Assembly: GCA_963749535.1 (NCBI GenBank)
Contig: CAVVNF010000026.1
Span: forward strand, 1 to 64,000
DNA: 64,000 nt
Direction: 5' to 3'
Source: Chersky-299 sp963749535
Lineage (GTDB): Bacteria > Actinomycetota > Thermoleophilia > RBG-16-64-13
Below, piece by piece: positions 39,356-48,509 of this stretch. The translations under genes were made by a program, and so were the position numbers. Positions within the stretch are counted from its first letter, which is position 1, and each line of letters starts with the position of its first letter. Below the pieces are notes generated by a model, which had not been told where the DNA came from, did not search any database, and worked only from the letters and a program-made list of their open reading frames with translations.

Positions 39356-40663
39356 TCAGCTCGCGTCCGCCGCGCTGCGCGCGTACGGGCAGTGCTTGTC
39401 GTTTATGTGCTCCACGAGGTCGTCGTGGAAATACCTCAGCCCGCTCTCCAAAGGCTCCATCGCGCCGGTGGCAAGGTCGCAGAACGTGTGCCCCGGCTTG
39501 ATGAGCTCGGTATGCCACTGCAGAAGGTTCAGGTCACCGGTGGTGCCCCGTCCTTCCTCGATGGCCCCCAGAAGCAGCTGCACCCAGTGGAGACCCTGCC
39601 AGCAAGGCGTGCACCAGCCGCATGACTCCTGCGCATAGAACTGCTCGAGGTTGCGCAGCATCCCCACCGGGCACGTCTTGTCATCGAGGACTATGACCGT
39701 CCCCGTGCCGAGTCGACTCCCCACCTTGGCGAGGGAAACGTCATCCATGCGGACATCGAGATCTTCTTCGAGCACGAAGCCCGTGGAGGCACCCCCGGGG
39801 AGCACAGCGCGTAGCCCGTATCCGTGGTGCATCCCGCCCGCGTGTTCTTCGATCAACTCGCGTAAGGGAGTGCCCAAAGGCAGTTCCCATGCTCCCGGCC
39901 GTCTGACCCGGCCGCTGACCGTGTAGAGCTTGGTGCCCCCTTCGCCGGACAAAGCCAGCTGCTGGAACCACTCGGCCCCATTCGACACAATCGACGGCAC
40001 ACAGCAGAGGGTCTCCACGTTGTTCACCACGGTGGGCTTGCCCCACAGCCCCGATCCCGTCTGATGCGGAGGTTTGTGACGGGGAATGGGGCGCTCACCC
40101 TCAAGAGCGTTCAGCAGGGCGGAGGCCTCGCCGCAGATATAGCGGCCGGCGCTCATATGCAGGCGAAAGTCGAGGTCGAACCCTGAGCCCAGGATGTTCG
40201 TGCCCAGATACCCGGCGGCTTGGGCTTCGGCGATGGCCTTTCGCATATCGGCTGCCGGCATGCTGTACTCCGCGCGGATGAACAGGTACGCCACTGCCGC
40301 ACCCACGGCGTATGCGGAGATGGCCATGCCTTCGAGCAGTTGGTGCGGGTTGCCCTGCATCAAGATCCTGTCCTTGAAGGTGCCCGGCTCCATCTCGTCG
40401 GCGTTGCACACGAGGAACATCGGGCGCGGCCAATCCGGCTCCGTGGGCACGAAGCTCCACTTGCGCCCGGCGGGGAAACCCGCCCCGCCGCGACCGGCCA
40501 GCTTTGAGTCGACCAAGACCTGGATCACCTCGTGTGGCTCCATGCCCGTCAGCGCTTTGCGCAGGGCGGAGTAGCCGCCCCTGGCCACGTACTCCTTGAG
40601 GGTGAGCGGGCGGCCGTCGGCCCGAAAATGCCGGGTGAGCGGTCTTTCCGAGGACTCAGTCAT
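39356..40663 (-). CDS. nuoF: NADH-quinone oxidoreductase subunit F
   Basis: NADH-binding subunit with FMN and one 4Fe-4S cluster, 435 residues. The NADH/FMN site is GRGGAGFPAGRKW, then CNADEMEPGTFKDR. The Fe-S site is ESCGWCTPCWQGLHW plus a later cysteine in GHTFCDLATGA. Start ATG 40663. Intact. Its presence shows that NADH is the electron donor of this complex I. Confidence 0.97.
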   Translation of the reverse strand: MTESSERPLTRHFRADGRPLTLKEYVARGGYSALRKALTGMEPHEVIQVLVDSKLAGRGGAGFPAGRKWSFVPTEPDWPRPMFLVCNADEMEPGTFKDRILMQGNPHQLLEGMAISAYAVGAAVAYLFIRAEYSMPAADMRKAIAEAQAAGYLGTNILGSGFDLDFRLHMSAGRYICGEASALLNALEGERPIPRHKPPHQTGSGLWGKPTVVNNVETLCCVPSIVSNGAEWFQQLALSGEGGTKLYTVSGRVRRPGAWELPLGTPLRELIEEHAGGMHHGYGLRAVLPGGASTGFVLEEDLDVRMDDVSLAKVGSRLGTGTVIVLDDKTCPVGMLRNLEQFYAQESCGWCTPCWQGLHWVQLLLGAIEEGRGTTGDLNLLQWHTELIKPGHTFCDLATGAMEPLESGLRYFHDDLVEHINDKHCPYARSAADAS

Positions 40664-40690
40664 GGGCGGGCTCCGCTGTGACGACCGGGC

Positions 40691-41155
40691 TCATGGGTAT
40701 TCGGCCAGCGCAGAATCGATCTTGTCAGGGGTGAGATCGCCGTGTAGCTGCCAATCGACCAACATGGCGGGCGCGTGGTCGCAGGCGCCGACGCACACCA
40801 CCGGCAGCAAGGTGAAGCGGCCATCGGAGGTCGTGCCGCCAAGGTCGACCTCGAGGCGGTCACGCAGGTACCCCACCACCTGTTCGTAGCCCAGCATCCA
40901 ACAGCAGACGCTGCCGCAGACCATGATCACGTGCCGTCCCACCGGCCTGCGGAAGATCATGCTGTAGAAGGTGGCGAGGCTGTCCAGCCGATCCACCGAC
41001 ACGTCGAGTAATTCGGCCAGGTCGGCCATGGCCTCGTCGGACACCCACCCCCGGCTGTCCTGGAGGATCCTCATGCCCTCCACGGCGGAGGCCGATTTCG
41101 TCTCATAGAACGCGAACGTCGCCTCGATGAGGCCCCTTTCTTCGTCCGTCAACAT
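40691..41155 (-). CDS. nuoE: NADH-quinone oxidoreductase subunit E
   Basis: Thioredoxin-like 2Fe-2S subunit, 154 residues. The four cysteine ligands are in VCGSVCCWMLG and VVCVGACDHAP (extra C in the first box). Start ATG 41155. Intact. It forms the NADH module with NuoF and NuoG. Confidence 0.95.
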   Translation of the reverse strand: MLTDEERGLIEATFAFYETKSASAVEGMRILQDSRGWVSDEAMADLAELLDVSVDRLDSLATFYSMIFRRPVGRHVIMVCGSVCCWMLGYEQVVGYLRDRLEVDLGGTTSDGRFTLLPVVCVGACDHAPAMLVDWQLHGDLTPDKIDSALAEYP

Positions 41156-41233
41156 GGTTTTCCGCCGGTCAGCATGATTCTCCGTCCGTCAATACGGATG
41201 TCGGTCGCAGGCTCCTGGTCTTCGCACTCGCTG

Positions 41234-43003
41234 TCATCTGTCCACGTCGGCCAAGACGAAGTCCAGGCTTCCCAAGATCGCGATCAGGTCGGCTAGCTCC
41301 AAGCCCCGACACATGAGCGGGAGCATCTGCAGGTGTGCGAACGACGGAGTGCGGATCCGCGTCCTATACGACCTGATCCCGCCGTCGCTGACGAGGTAAT
41401 AGCCGTTGTTCCCCTTGGTCGCCTCGATGCCGACGAACGCTTCGCCCTCCGGGACCACCGGCCCCCAGCTCACCGAGAGGAAATGCGTGATGAGCGTCTC
41501 GATATCGTGCATAGTGCGCTCCTTGCGCGGCGGCGAGACGAGAGGATGGTCGGCCTTGTAAGGGCCGGGAGGCATGTTCTCGAGACATTGTTCGACGATC
41601 CGCAGGCTCTGCCGGATCTCCTCAACCCTCACCTGGGCCCGGCCGTAGCAGTCCCCGCGTTTCGCGGTGGGGATATCGAAGGAGAACTGTTCGTATCCGG
41701 AGTAGGGACGCTTCTTCCGAAAGTCCCACTCGAATCCGCAGGCGCGGAGATTCGGTCCCGTTGCTCCCCACTCGATCGCGTCGTCCAGAGATACCTCCCC
41801 CACTCCTACCGTGCGCGCTTTGAGGATGCGGCTACCCATCACGAGATGGTCGTAGTCGCGGAGACGCGCAGGGAGATAGCGCAAGAATTCGCCCACGAGC
41901 TTTTCCCATCCCTGAGGAAGGTCTGCGGCCACTCCCCCGATCCGGAACCAGCTCGGGTGCATCCTTCCCCCGGTCACCGCCTCCACTATCTCGAGCAGCC
42001 GCTCGCGATCGCTGAACATGTAGAAAACCGGCGACATCGCCCCGAGATCCTGCGCGAACGTGCCGTACCAGACCAGATGGCTGGCGATCCGGAACAGCTC
42101 GCACAGCATCACGCGCACCACCTTCGCCCGGTCCGGAACTTCTATGCCGGCCAACCGCTCCACGGCCAGGACGTACGCCAGGTTGTTCATCACCCCGCCT
42201 AGGTAGTCCACGCGATCGGTATAAGGGATGAACGTATGCCAGGTCTGCCGTTCGCCCATCTTCTCCGCGCCACGGTGGTGGTAACCGATGTCCAGGGCGG
42301 CATCCACGATGTGCTCGTCGCGGAGTTGCAGGATGACGCGCAGCAGACCGTGCGTGCCCGGGTGCTGGGGTCCCACGTTGAGAAAGACCGTCTCTACGCC
42401 TTCCCGGGCGGGAGAGAAGCCCCATTCTTCGGGGCGCAAGCGCAGGGCTTCCTGGAAACGCGCATCATCCGCGGCCGGCATGGAGAAGATGCCCATCTCA
42501 GTCGCCCGCGACGGATGCTCCTTGCGGAGCGGATGGCCCTCCCACCAGGGCGGCATCAGGATACGGCGCAGGTTCGGATGACCTTCCACGGTGATGCCGA
42601 ACATGTCCCAGAGCTCGCGCTCGTACCAGTCGGCGCTTGGCCACAGATCGGTGACCGTCGGGATAGCCGGCGGAACATCCTCGAGGGCGACCTTGATCCG
42701 GACGTCCTCGTTTCGCTCGTACGAAAGCAGGTGGTAGACCACAGTGAAGTCGGCCGGTGGCTGGCCCGTGCGCCGCGCCCGGGCCCGCTCGTCGATGCCC
42801 GTAAGATCATAGAGGGTGCGGAACGGATGTGGCGCTTGCCGCCTCAGGTACCCGAGCACCGGCCTCAGATCTTGTCGGGTCACCCAGATGGTGGGGATCC
42901 CATCCTTCGTGTTCTGCCCAAGCAGGGAGATCTCGGGGAATCTTTCCCAGAGTTCGGTCTGCATGGCCGCAGTCGTCCCTAGTTCCAAAGAGCTAGACCT
43001 CAT
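41234..43003 (-). CDS. nuoCD: NADH-quinone oxidoreductase fused subunits C and D
   Basis: A fusion of the 30-kDa (NuoC) and 49-kDa (NuoD) subunits, 589 residues. The NuoC part ends near residue 180 (WYERELWDMFGITVEGHPNL, then RRILMPPWWEGHPLRKEHP). The NuoD part begins near 200 (VFLNVGPQHPGTHGLLRVIL) and has the quinone-site region DIGYHHRGAEKMGERQTWHT. Intact, with no stop in the linker. The ATG 43003 (overlapping the nuoB stop) has AAGG upstream; a later ATG at 42964 is possible. The fusion is known in some groups, so it is useful as a lineage marker. Confidence 0.95.
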   Translation of the reverse strand: MRSSSLELGTTAAMQTELWERFPEISLLGQNTKDGIPTIWVTRQDLRPVLGYLRRQAPHPFRTLYDLTGIDERARARRTGQPPADFTVVYHLLSYERNEDVRIKVALEDVPPAIPTVTDLWPSADWYERELWDMFGITVEGHPNLRRILMPPWWEGHPLRKEHPSRATEMGIFSMPAADDARFQEALRLRPEEWGFSPAREGVETVFLNVGPQHPGTHGLLRVILQLRDEHIVDAALDIGYHHRGAEKMGERQTWHTFIPYTDRVDYLGGVMNNLAYVLAVERLAGIEVPDRAKVVRVMLCELFRIASHLVWYGTFAQDLGAMSPVFYMFSDRERLLEIVEAVTGGRMHPSWFRIGGVAADLPQGWEKLVGEFLRYLPARLRDYDHLVMGSRILKARTVGVGEVSLDDAIEWGATGPNLRACGFEWDFRKKRPYSGYEQFSFDIPTAKRGDCYGRAQVRVEEIRQSLRIVEQCLENMPPGPYKADHPLVSPPRKERTMHDIETLITHFLSVSWGPVVPEGEAFVGIEATKGNNGYYLVSDGGIRSYRTRIRTPSFAHLQMLPLMCRGLELADLIAILGSLDFVLADVDR

Positions 43004-43610
43004 CTGGAGCCTTAAGTTCGGTGACGGAACCTCGTTCGGCCTGGAGGAGGTCGCGCCGGGAAGGTCGCTCTGGCTTGATCACGCCTTGGGGCCCTACCGT
43101 CCAGGAGAGCGGACGCCGTTCGGTCGCCACGGCTTCACGCAGCAGCAGGAGACCCTGCATGAACGTGGTAGGACTGGGCGGGCAGCCCTGCACGTAGACG
43201 TCCACCGGCAGGAACGTGTCCACCCCCTGCACCACGCTGTATACGTCGTACATCCCGCCGGAGTTCGCGCACGAGCCCATGGAGATGACCCAGCGAGGCT
43301 CCATCATCTGTTCGTAAAGCCGCTGGATCACCGGCGCCATCTTTATGAAGACCGTTCCCGCGATGACCATGAGGTCCGCTTCCCGTGGCGACCCGCGGAT
43401 GACCTCCGCGCCGAACCGAGCGATGTCGTAGCGCGGGGTGAGGCTGGTGGCCATCTCGACAAAGCAGCACGACAGACCGAAATTGAACGGCCATATGGAG
43501 TTCGAGCGAGCCCAGGCCACGGCGTCCTGGAGACGGGTGAGAAGGGTAGTCGCGCTCACCGCCTCTTCCAGTGAATCGAGCAGGCTCCCGGGATGTTCGG
43601 GCGACCTCAT
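42993..43610 (-). CDS. nuoB: NADH-quinone oxidoreductase subunit B
   Basis: Carries cluster N2 next to the quinone site, 205 residues. Ligands in GLSCCFVEM, MGSCANSGG and VQGCPPSP. The start ATG 43610 overlaps the nuoA stop. The C-terminal 40 residues are a charged extension. Confidence 0.96.
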   Translation of the reverse strand: MRSPEHPGSLLDSLEEAVSATTLLTRLQDAVAWARSNSIWPFNFGLSCCFVEMATSLTPRYDIARFGAEVIRGSPREADLMVIAGTVFIKMAPVIQRLYEQMMEPRWVISMGSCANSGGMYDVYSVVQGVDTFLPVDVYVQGCPPSPTTFMQGLLLLREAVATERRPLSWTVGPQGVIKPERPSRRDLLQAERGSVTELKAPDEV

Positions 43611-44029
43611 CCCCTGCCTCCCTGGCGCCTTGACTCAAGCCACTTCCTTCTCGCCGTCCCCCAATCGAGAGAGTGGAGGCGCCAGAGGTAGACCAAAGCC
43701 GCAACGAGAACCCCGACGAAGACGAGCATCTCCAGGTAGCCCGTCCATCCCGCTTCCCGCAGGGCGACCGCCCAGGCGAAGACGAAGACCGTCTCCACGT
43801 CGAAGATGACGAAGAAGACGGCCACCCTGTAGAACTCTATGGAAAGGCCGCCCGAGGGGTACTCAGAAGGAGCTATTCCGGACTCGAAGGGCTCGCCGGT
43901 CTTCGTGTCGCGGTGATGCTCGCCGAGAAGGTAGCCCAGCCCGACGAGTACCGCCACAAGGATAACGACCAGCCCGACAAATGCCAGGAGAGGCCAAAGG
44001 CTGCCTGAGGTGCTCACCGCTGGAGCCAC
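43607..44029 (-). CDS. nuoA: NADH-quinone oxidoreductase subunit A
   Basis: Membrane subunit of 140 residues with three helices and the conserved VIFDVETVFVFAWAVALRE. First gene of the nuo operon, starting at GTG 44029 with GAGAGGTAAG upstream. The operon promoter should lie just above. Confidence 0.94.
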   Translation of the reverse strand: MAPAVSTSGSLWPLLAFVGLVVILVAVLVGLGYLLGEHHRDTKTGEPFESGIAPSEYPSGGLSIEFYRVAVFFVIFDVETVFVFAWAVALREAGWTGYLEMLVFVGVLVAALVYLWRLHSLDWGTARRKWLESRRQGGRG

Positions 44030-44570
44030 GGCTTACCTCTCACCCCGGATCTCGGGGACCGGGCTCCGGGTCACCCGCCGGTGGAACACACAGCATCGGC
44101 CCCTCCCCTCTCTCTAGCCCATCGTGCCGGCAGCCCCAACAGGCGTTTTCTATGCCCGTTCTTCCGAGTTCCCAAGCCGGACCGGCCAAAAACCCCCGGG
44201 CCGCTTCCTTTGCGCCCCGGATCCTCGCGACGGACGTTCCCCTACCCCGGCCCCCGGCAGGGTAGAGCGGCAGGACAGGCTTCTGCCAGCAACGCGAACC
44301 GGCAAATCCGGGCCTGAGGAGAACGATCGTCCAGCAGCAAGGGCCTCATCCGCCGGCACGTTCGAGAGATCCTTGTCACCATGGGCCCACGGGGTGAGGT
44401 GAGAGGCAGCCACCGGGCTCATCAACATCGGGTCGAGCTCTCTTCCCTCGATCCGCCAAGCGTGATCCCGCCACTGGCGGTGCGAGCTCGCCAGCAATTC
44501 GCGGCGCTCGTTTCGGCGCCGCCCGACGATGGGAAACATCTCCCTGGTGATACGAAAGGAGGCTGTGACC
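44030..44570. other. Divergent intergenic region, nuoA / desulforedoxin-like gene
   Basis: About 540 bases. Several frames are open on both strands, but none has family character or good ribosome sites. It probably holds the nuo promoter (minus) and the promoter of the small iron-site protein (plus). Confidence 0.5.
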
Positions 44571-44810
44571 ATGGCTCGTTGCGATCAGATGAAGGTTGGC
44601 GAGATCTATGTTTGTGAGCAATGTGGGTTCGAGTTCCAGGTGCTCAAGGAATGCGTGCACCAGGACGAGATGAAACACGATGGGTCGTGCCACGAGGCTG
44701 GTTTTGGCTGCTGTGGTGAAGAGATGAAGCTGAAGGGGCACGGCACCGGAGAGGTCCGGGGCACATCACCGCAGTGGGTGACCCAGCCCGCGATGGGCTC
44801 CGGGGCTTGA
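44571..44810 (+). CDS. Desulforedoxin-like small iron-site protein
   Basis: A 79-residue protein. The start is ATG 44571 with AAAGGAGG upstream; the frame is open further up. Its CxxC and CC pattern (YVCEQCGFEFQVLKEC ... FGCCGEEMKLKG) is the arrangement of the desulforedoxin domain, seen at the N-terminus of superoxide reductases. Extra Cys and His (CVHQDEMKHDGSCHEAG) lie between. It has no superoxide reductase catalytic domain. An electron-transfer or metal-binding role next to the complex I operon is possible. Confidence 0.65.
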   Translation: MARCDQMKVGEIYVCEQCGFEFQVLKECVHQDEMKHDGSCHEAGFGCCGEEMKLKGHGTGEVRGTSPQWVTQPAMGSGA

Positions 44811-44927
44811 ATCTGGCGGTACCTGTCCACAGCCGACGCCCGTAGGCGACGCGCTGAGGCCGGAAGTGCAGCGCGTCCGAGCGGTCGCGCGCAGGCCGGG
44901 GGCCGGCCCCAGCGCGGTACCGTGGCG

Positions 44928-45608
44928 TCAGTCGGCCGCGCCCAGGTAGCGCAGGAACCACTCCCGAGCCAGGCGGGCCACTTCCTCCAAGGCGCCGGGC
45001 TCCTCGAAGAGATGGCCGGCGCCCGGGATGATCTTGATCTCTTTGGGTGCCGTCAAACGGGAGAAAGCCTGTCTGTTCATCTGGATGACGACGTGGTCGT
45101 GTCCCCCCACGATCAGGAGAGTCGGCGCCACCACCGAGGCTAGCGAGTCCATGGCCAGGTCGGGGCGACCACCGCGCGAGACGACGGCCTTGACCACGTC
45201 GGGCTGATCGGAGAAGCGAGCGGCCGCTTCCAGCGCCGCCGCCGCTCCGGTACTGGCCCCGAAATAGCCTATTACCAGACTCTGCGTCTCGGGATTCCGC
45301 TGCAACCAACCCGTGACCCCGACGACCCGCCGGGTGAGCAGCTCGATGTCGAAGCGCAGCTCGCCGGAGAACTGGTCCACCCTTTCTTCTTCCTCAGAGA
45401 GAAGGTCGAACAAAAGTGTGGACAACCCGCCTAGCTGCAATTCCCGCGCCACGAAGCGGTTTCGTGAGCTGAAACGGCCGCTGCCGCTGCCGTGCACGAA
45501 AAGCACCAACCCGGTAGCGCCGGGTACGAGCCCAAGTGTGCCTTTGAGCGACACCGAATCGAGCGTCATCTGGACCTCGCGCTCGTGGACTTCGAGATCT
45601 GGTTTCAT
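44928..45608 (-). CDS. Alpha/beta hydrolase (dienelactone-hydrolase-like)
   Basis: An alpha/beta-hydrolase-fold protein of about 226 residues. Oxyanion region LVLFVHGSGSGRFSSRN, nucleophile elbow GYFGASTGAAA (S in GAST), acid D in VGGHDHVV, and histidine in GAGHLFEEPG. The start ATG 45608 has GAGG upstream; a longer frame up to 45926 runs through the neighbouring gene. It begins 10 bases after the phosphoribosyltransferase stop. The same two families are often paired or fused in other bacteria, which supports a joint but unknown role. Confidence 0.82.
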   Translation of the reverse strand: MKPDLEVHEREVQMTLDSVSLKGTLGLVPGATGLVLFVHGSGSGRFSSRNRFVARELQLGGLSTLLFDLLSEEEERVDQFSGELRFDIELLTRRVVGVTGWLQRNPETQSLVIGYFGASTGAAAALEAAARFSDQPDVVKAVVSRGGRPDLAMDSLASVVAPTLLIVGGHDHVVIQMNRQAFSRLTAPKEIKIIPGAGHLFEEPGALEEVARLAREWFLRYLGAAD

Positions 45609-45618
45609 CGGTATCGCC

Positions 45619-46425
45619 TCACATCGTGCCGGCGCCCGACCGGGAGCCAGCACTAACTTCAGGAGACGGCGGTCGCTCGGATGATGTGCCCGGGGGTGTG
45701 GTCGTCGCGCTCGGCTCGTTAGTTGTCGCACCCGGCTGCTGGGTCGCCGCGTCCGGGCCGGTGGTCGCAGCGCGGTGTCGGCCGAAGCCCGCGGCCGCCC
45801 GGAGGAGCGACACGACCTCTTCGTCCGAGGTCTGCGAGAAGTCGACATACCACTGGCCGATCGCATAGAAGGGCTCCGGGGCCATGAGGCAGATCGCCTC
45901 GTCCACTTCTCGCTCCAATGTGACACATGTCGAGCGGGGAGCGGTAGGCACGGCCAGCACGATCCGGGCCGGCCGGTGGCTCTTCAGCGACAGGAGGGCG
46001 GTGCGCATGCTCGCACCTGTGGCCAGCCCGTCGTCGATCACGATGACGGTCTTTCCGCTCAAGTCCAGGGGCTCCGTATCTCCACGGTAGGCCCGCTCCC
46101 GGCGGCCCAGCTCGGCCTGTTCCCGGGACACGACCGCCTCGATCTGGGCATCGCTCAAGCCGAAAGCGCCAACCACGTCCTCGTTCATAACGCGGACCCC
46201 ACCGCTCGCTATCGCCCCAATCGCCAGTTCCTCCTGTCCCGGGGCGCCCAACTTCCTCACCAAGAAGATGTCCAGCGGAACGTCCAGCGCTTTTGCCACT
46301 TCGAACGCCACCACCACACCGCCCCGTGGAAGCCCAAGCACCACGACGTCGTCGCGCCCCGCGTAATTCGCCAACTGCTCAGCCAGGAGACGTCCGGCCT
46401 CCCGCCGGTCTGTCAAGAGTCGCAT
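45619..46425 (-). CDS. Phosphoribosyltransferase with Thr/Pro-rich tail
   Basis: A type I PRTase-fold protein of 268 residues. The PRPP loop is VIVIDDGLATGASMRTAL. Early residues are LGLPRGGVVVAFEVAKALDV. From about residue 215 the sequence is a Thr/Pro/Ala-rich low-complexity tail with no domain. The start ATG 46425 has AAGGAGGG upstream and overlaps the 3' end of a truncated GYD gene, suggesting translational coupling. Confidence 0.82.
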   Translation of the reverse strand: MRLLTDRREAGRLLAEQLANYAGRDDVVVLGLPRGGVVVAFEVAKALDVPLDIFLVRKLGAPGQEELAIGAIASGGVRVMNEDVVGAFGLSDAQIEAVVSREQAELGRRERAYRGDTEPLDLSGKTVIVIDDGLATGASMRTALLSLKSHRPARIVLAVPTAPRSTCVTLEREVDEAICLMAPEPFYAIGQWYVDFSQTSDEEVVSLLRAAAGFGRHRAATTGPDAATQQPGATTNEPSATTTPPGTSSERPPSPEVSAGSRSGAGTM

Positions 46426-46604
46426 GGACCCTCCTTGTTCTCAGGTGAGCTCAGCGGCTCCAGCCGCGCATAGTTCCCCAGCCATTGCATGTCCAGCTTG
46501 TGCTCGCGAACCCGGCTCATGACCTCGCGCTCCACTCGTTCCAAGGTCTCAGGCGACGTGAGCGTGCCGCAGGCCAGCCGGGTAGCCATCACATAGAGCG
46601 CCAT
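46413..46604 (-). pseudogene. GYD-domain protein, C-terminal half missing
   Basis: A 63-residue remnant of a roughly 95-residue GYD-domain protein. The start is clear (MALYVMATRLACGTLTSPET, then VERE), with TAGGAGG upstream. After HKLDMQWLGNYA the usual glycine-tyrosine-aspartate motif (LGPYDYLDIFEAP) is absent, and a short tail runs to TGA 46413. It overlaps the next gene by 13 bases. Confidence 0.55.
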
Positions 46605-46732
46605 GCGTCGGTCCTCCTATCCCCTGAGCAGACTCTCTCCGGGATTACTTCCCGTTAAAACGAGGGACTAGTCAGCGGAGGGGCAACATCGCGCGTCCGC
46701 GAGGAAGAGGACTTGATGCGCGAGGAGGGCAC

Positions 46733-47047
46733 ATGATCGACCTGCCTCTCATTCTCTACGGTCTTCTGAACATCCTCCTCATGTTCGTAGCACTGGGCAT
46801 CGTCGCCCTCCAGGTGATTTTCGCCCTGGTCACGCTGCCGCTCGAGCGCAACGCGAGCAAACGGGCCCTGCAGTTGCTGCGTGGACGACGCGTCATCACC
46901 GGCTCTGAGTCCGACCATGTGCAGCGGGTGCTAAGGGCCGCGGCCAACACGTACCTGGCAGCCGTCGGCGTGCGCATAGCTACGTTTATCTTCTGGTTCG
47001 TCGTCGTCGCGGCCGCGACCAACATCGGACGCGGGCGGATCTTGTGA
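46733..47047 (+). pseudogene. YugP-type zinc metallopeptidase, C-terminal part only
   Basis: A 104-residue membrane protein matching the end of the YugP/Zn_peptidase_2 family: QVIFALVTLPLERNASKRAL, then VLRAAANTYLAAVGVRI. The HExxH zinc site and about 110 preceding residues are missing; the ATG 46733 has GAGGAGG upstream. It cannot be a peptidase as it stands, but a membrane-bound product may be made. Confidence 0.55.
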
Positions 47048-47051
47048 GCCC

Positions 47052-48037
47052 GTGAAGACATCTCTCGCGCATGTACCGCGTGGTTTACCGCTTCACGGGT
47101 ACAACCCGTCTGTACCAAACTTTCGAGGGGATCCGGAGGTCACCATCACACACAGCCTTGTTCGCCTGAGGCCGCGAAGTCTCCGCACCAAGCGCGGTTT
47201 CACGCAGATAACACTACCTGGGTTGATACTCATCGTCTTGGCCATGGCACTGGTCATGTAAGGGTGCGGCGGAAGCGCCACCAGACTACCTGCGGGGGCG
47301 CGACCACCAGCGCGGGCGGACCACCAGCACACCCTCGGCGAGCACCACCGAAACCCTGCCGGGCGTGGGCGACGCGGACCTTCTGCGAGACCTTGCCAGC
47401 CCGGCTCAGACCGTTCTCGACGCCATCAACCAGAGCGTGGTCAACGTGGCGGCACTGGGAGTCAGCGGGACTGGGGCGAATGCGCAGCCCCATACGAGGG
47501 TATCGGCTCGGGCGTCGTCTACACGTCCGATGACTACATACTCACGAACAACCACGTGGTCTCATCCAACGGTGTGCCGGTAAACTCGGTGCAGGTGACG
47601 TTCAATACGGGCGAAACCGTGGCGGCCACGATCGTTGGTCGCGATACGCAGCATGACCTCGCGGCGATCAAGGTCGCCAAGACCGGTTTGAAACCCGTGG
47701 TCTTCGCCAAGTCGAGCAGCATCAAGTTGGGCCAGTGGGCCATCGCCACGGGAGTCCCCTCGACTTTCGCAATACGGTGACGCTCGGCATCGTCAGTGGT
47801 GTCGACCGCAGCATCCAGACAGGTGACCCCACCATCCCGACCATATCCGGACTGCTCCAGACCGACGCGGCCATCAGCCCCGGCAACTCCGGCGGCGGCT
47901 TGTTCGATGCAAGTGGCAATTTCATCGGGATGCCCGAACTCTACCTTCCGCCCGGCAGCACCGGGGCGGTGGACATCGGCTTCGCGATCCCGGCGGACAC
48001 CGTGGCGACCGTGGCCAAGACCCTTACCGGACGTTAG
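47052..48037 (+). CDS. HtrA-like trypsin-type serine protease (disrupted)
   Basis: A secreted protease of the HtrA/DegP-like family without a PDZ domain in view. A membrane/signal segment (LPGLILIVLAMALVM) is followed by a TAA at 47259-47261, after which a lipobox-like GCGGS continues in the same frame. The next part (TETLPGVGDADLLRDLASPA) is in another frame. The catalytic triad is visible in two frames: His in TNNHVV, Asp in DTQHDLAAIKV, and Ser in SPGNSGGGLFD. Indels lie near 47300, 47500 and 47780. The start is uncertain; GTG 47052 is the first in the signal frame. The in-frame stop may be an error or a real null. Confidence 0.6.
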
Positions 48038-48176
48038 TCCTGCCGCCGGCGCGTCGAGCGCGTCGATAGACAGTCGAGCCCGGCTGCTTCCTAGCCGGCG
48101 CCTGGCTCGATCTGATCGATCGGAGTCCATGCGGTCCCGTCGGTGGACCGCTCGCGGCGTACCCGCAAAAGCACCG

Positions 48177-48506
48177 CTAACGCGGCGAGAACAACACGCT
48201 CTTGGGCGTGATCTCCATCGTCTGCGCGAGTTCGCTGACCTCGCCGTAGCTGATGCACGCGGCCATGCAGTGCTTGACGCATGCCGGCTTCTCCCCGGCT
48301 CCGGTACGCTTGGCGCAGAGATCGCACAGGTCGGTGGGAAACGGCAGAAAGTCCACCTGCACGCGGTCCGCCGACTCGCGGGTGCAGTCTTTCACCATGA
48401 TCCCCCAACGCCCGGCGGGGTAGCCGTGCTCCTGCTTGCACGCCACCTCGCAGGTATGGCAGCCGGTGCAATAGTCGTAGGCGATGAGGAGGCCTTTCTT
48501 GCCCAC
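48177..48506 (-). CDS. Small 4Fe-4S subunit of molybdopterin oxidoreductase
   Basis: A 109-residue ferredoxin-like protein, start GTG 48506 with GAGAGGAG upstream, immediately after the stop of the molybdopterin enzyme gene. Cysteines: CTGCHTCEVACKQ, then CDLCAKRTGAGEKPACVKHC, which allow two 4Fe-4S clusters. It is shorter than DmsB-type subunits (about 200 residues, four clusters). It most likely carries electrons for the large subunit. Confidence 0.85.
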   Translation of the reverse strand: MGKKGLLIAYDYCTGCHTCEVACKQEHGYPAGRWGIMVKDCTRESADRVQVDFLPFPTDLCDLCAKRTGAGEKPACVKHCMAACISYGEVSELAQTMEITPKSVLFSPR

Positions 48507-48509
48507 CGG

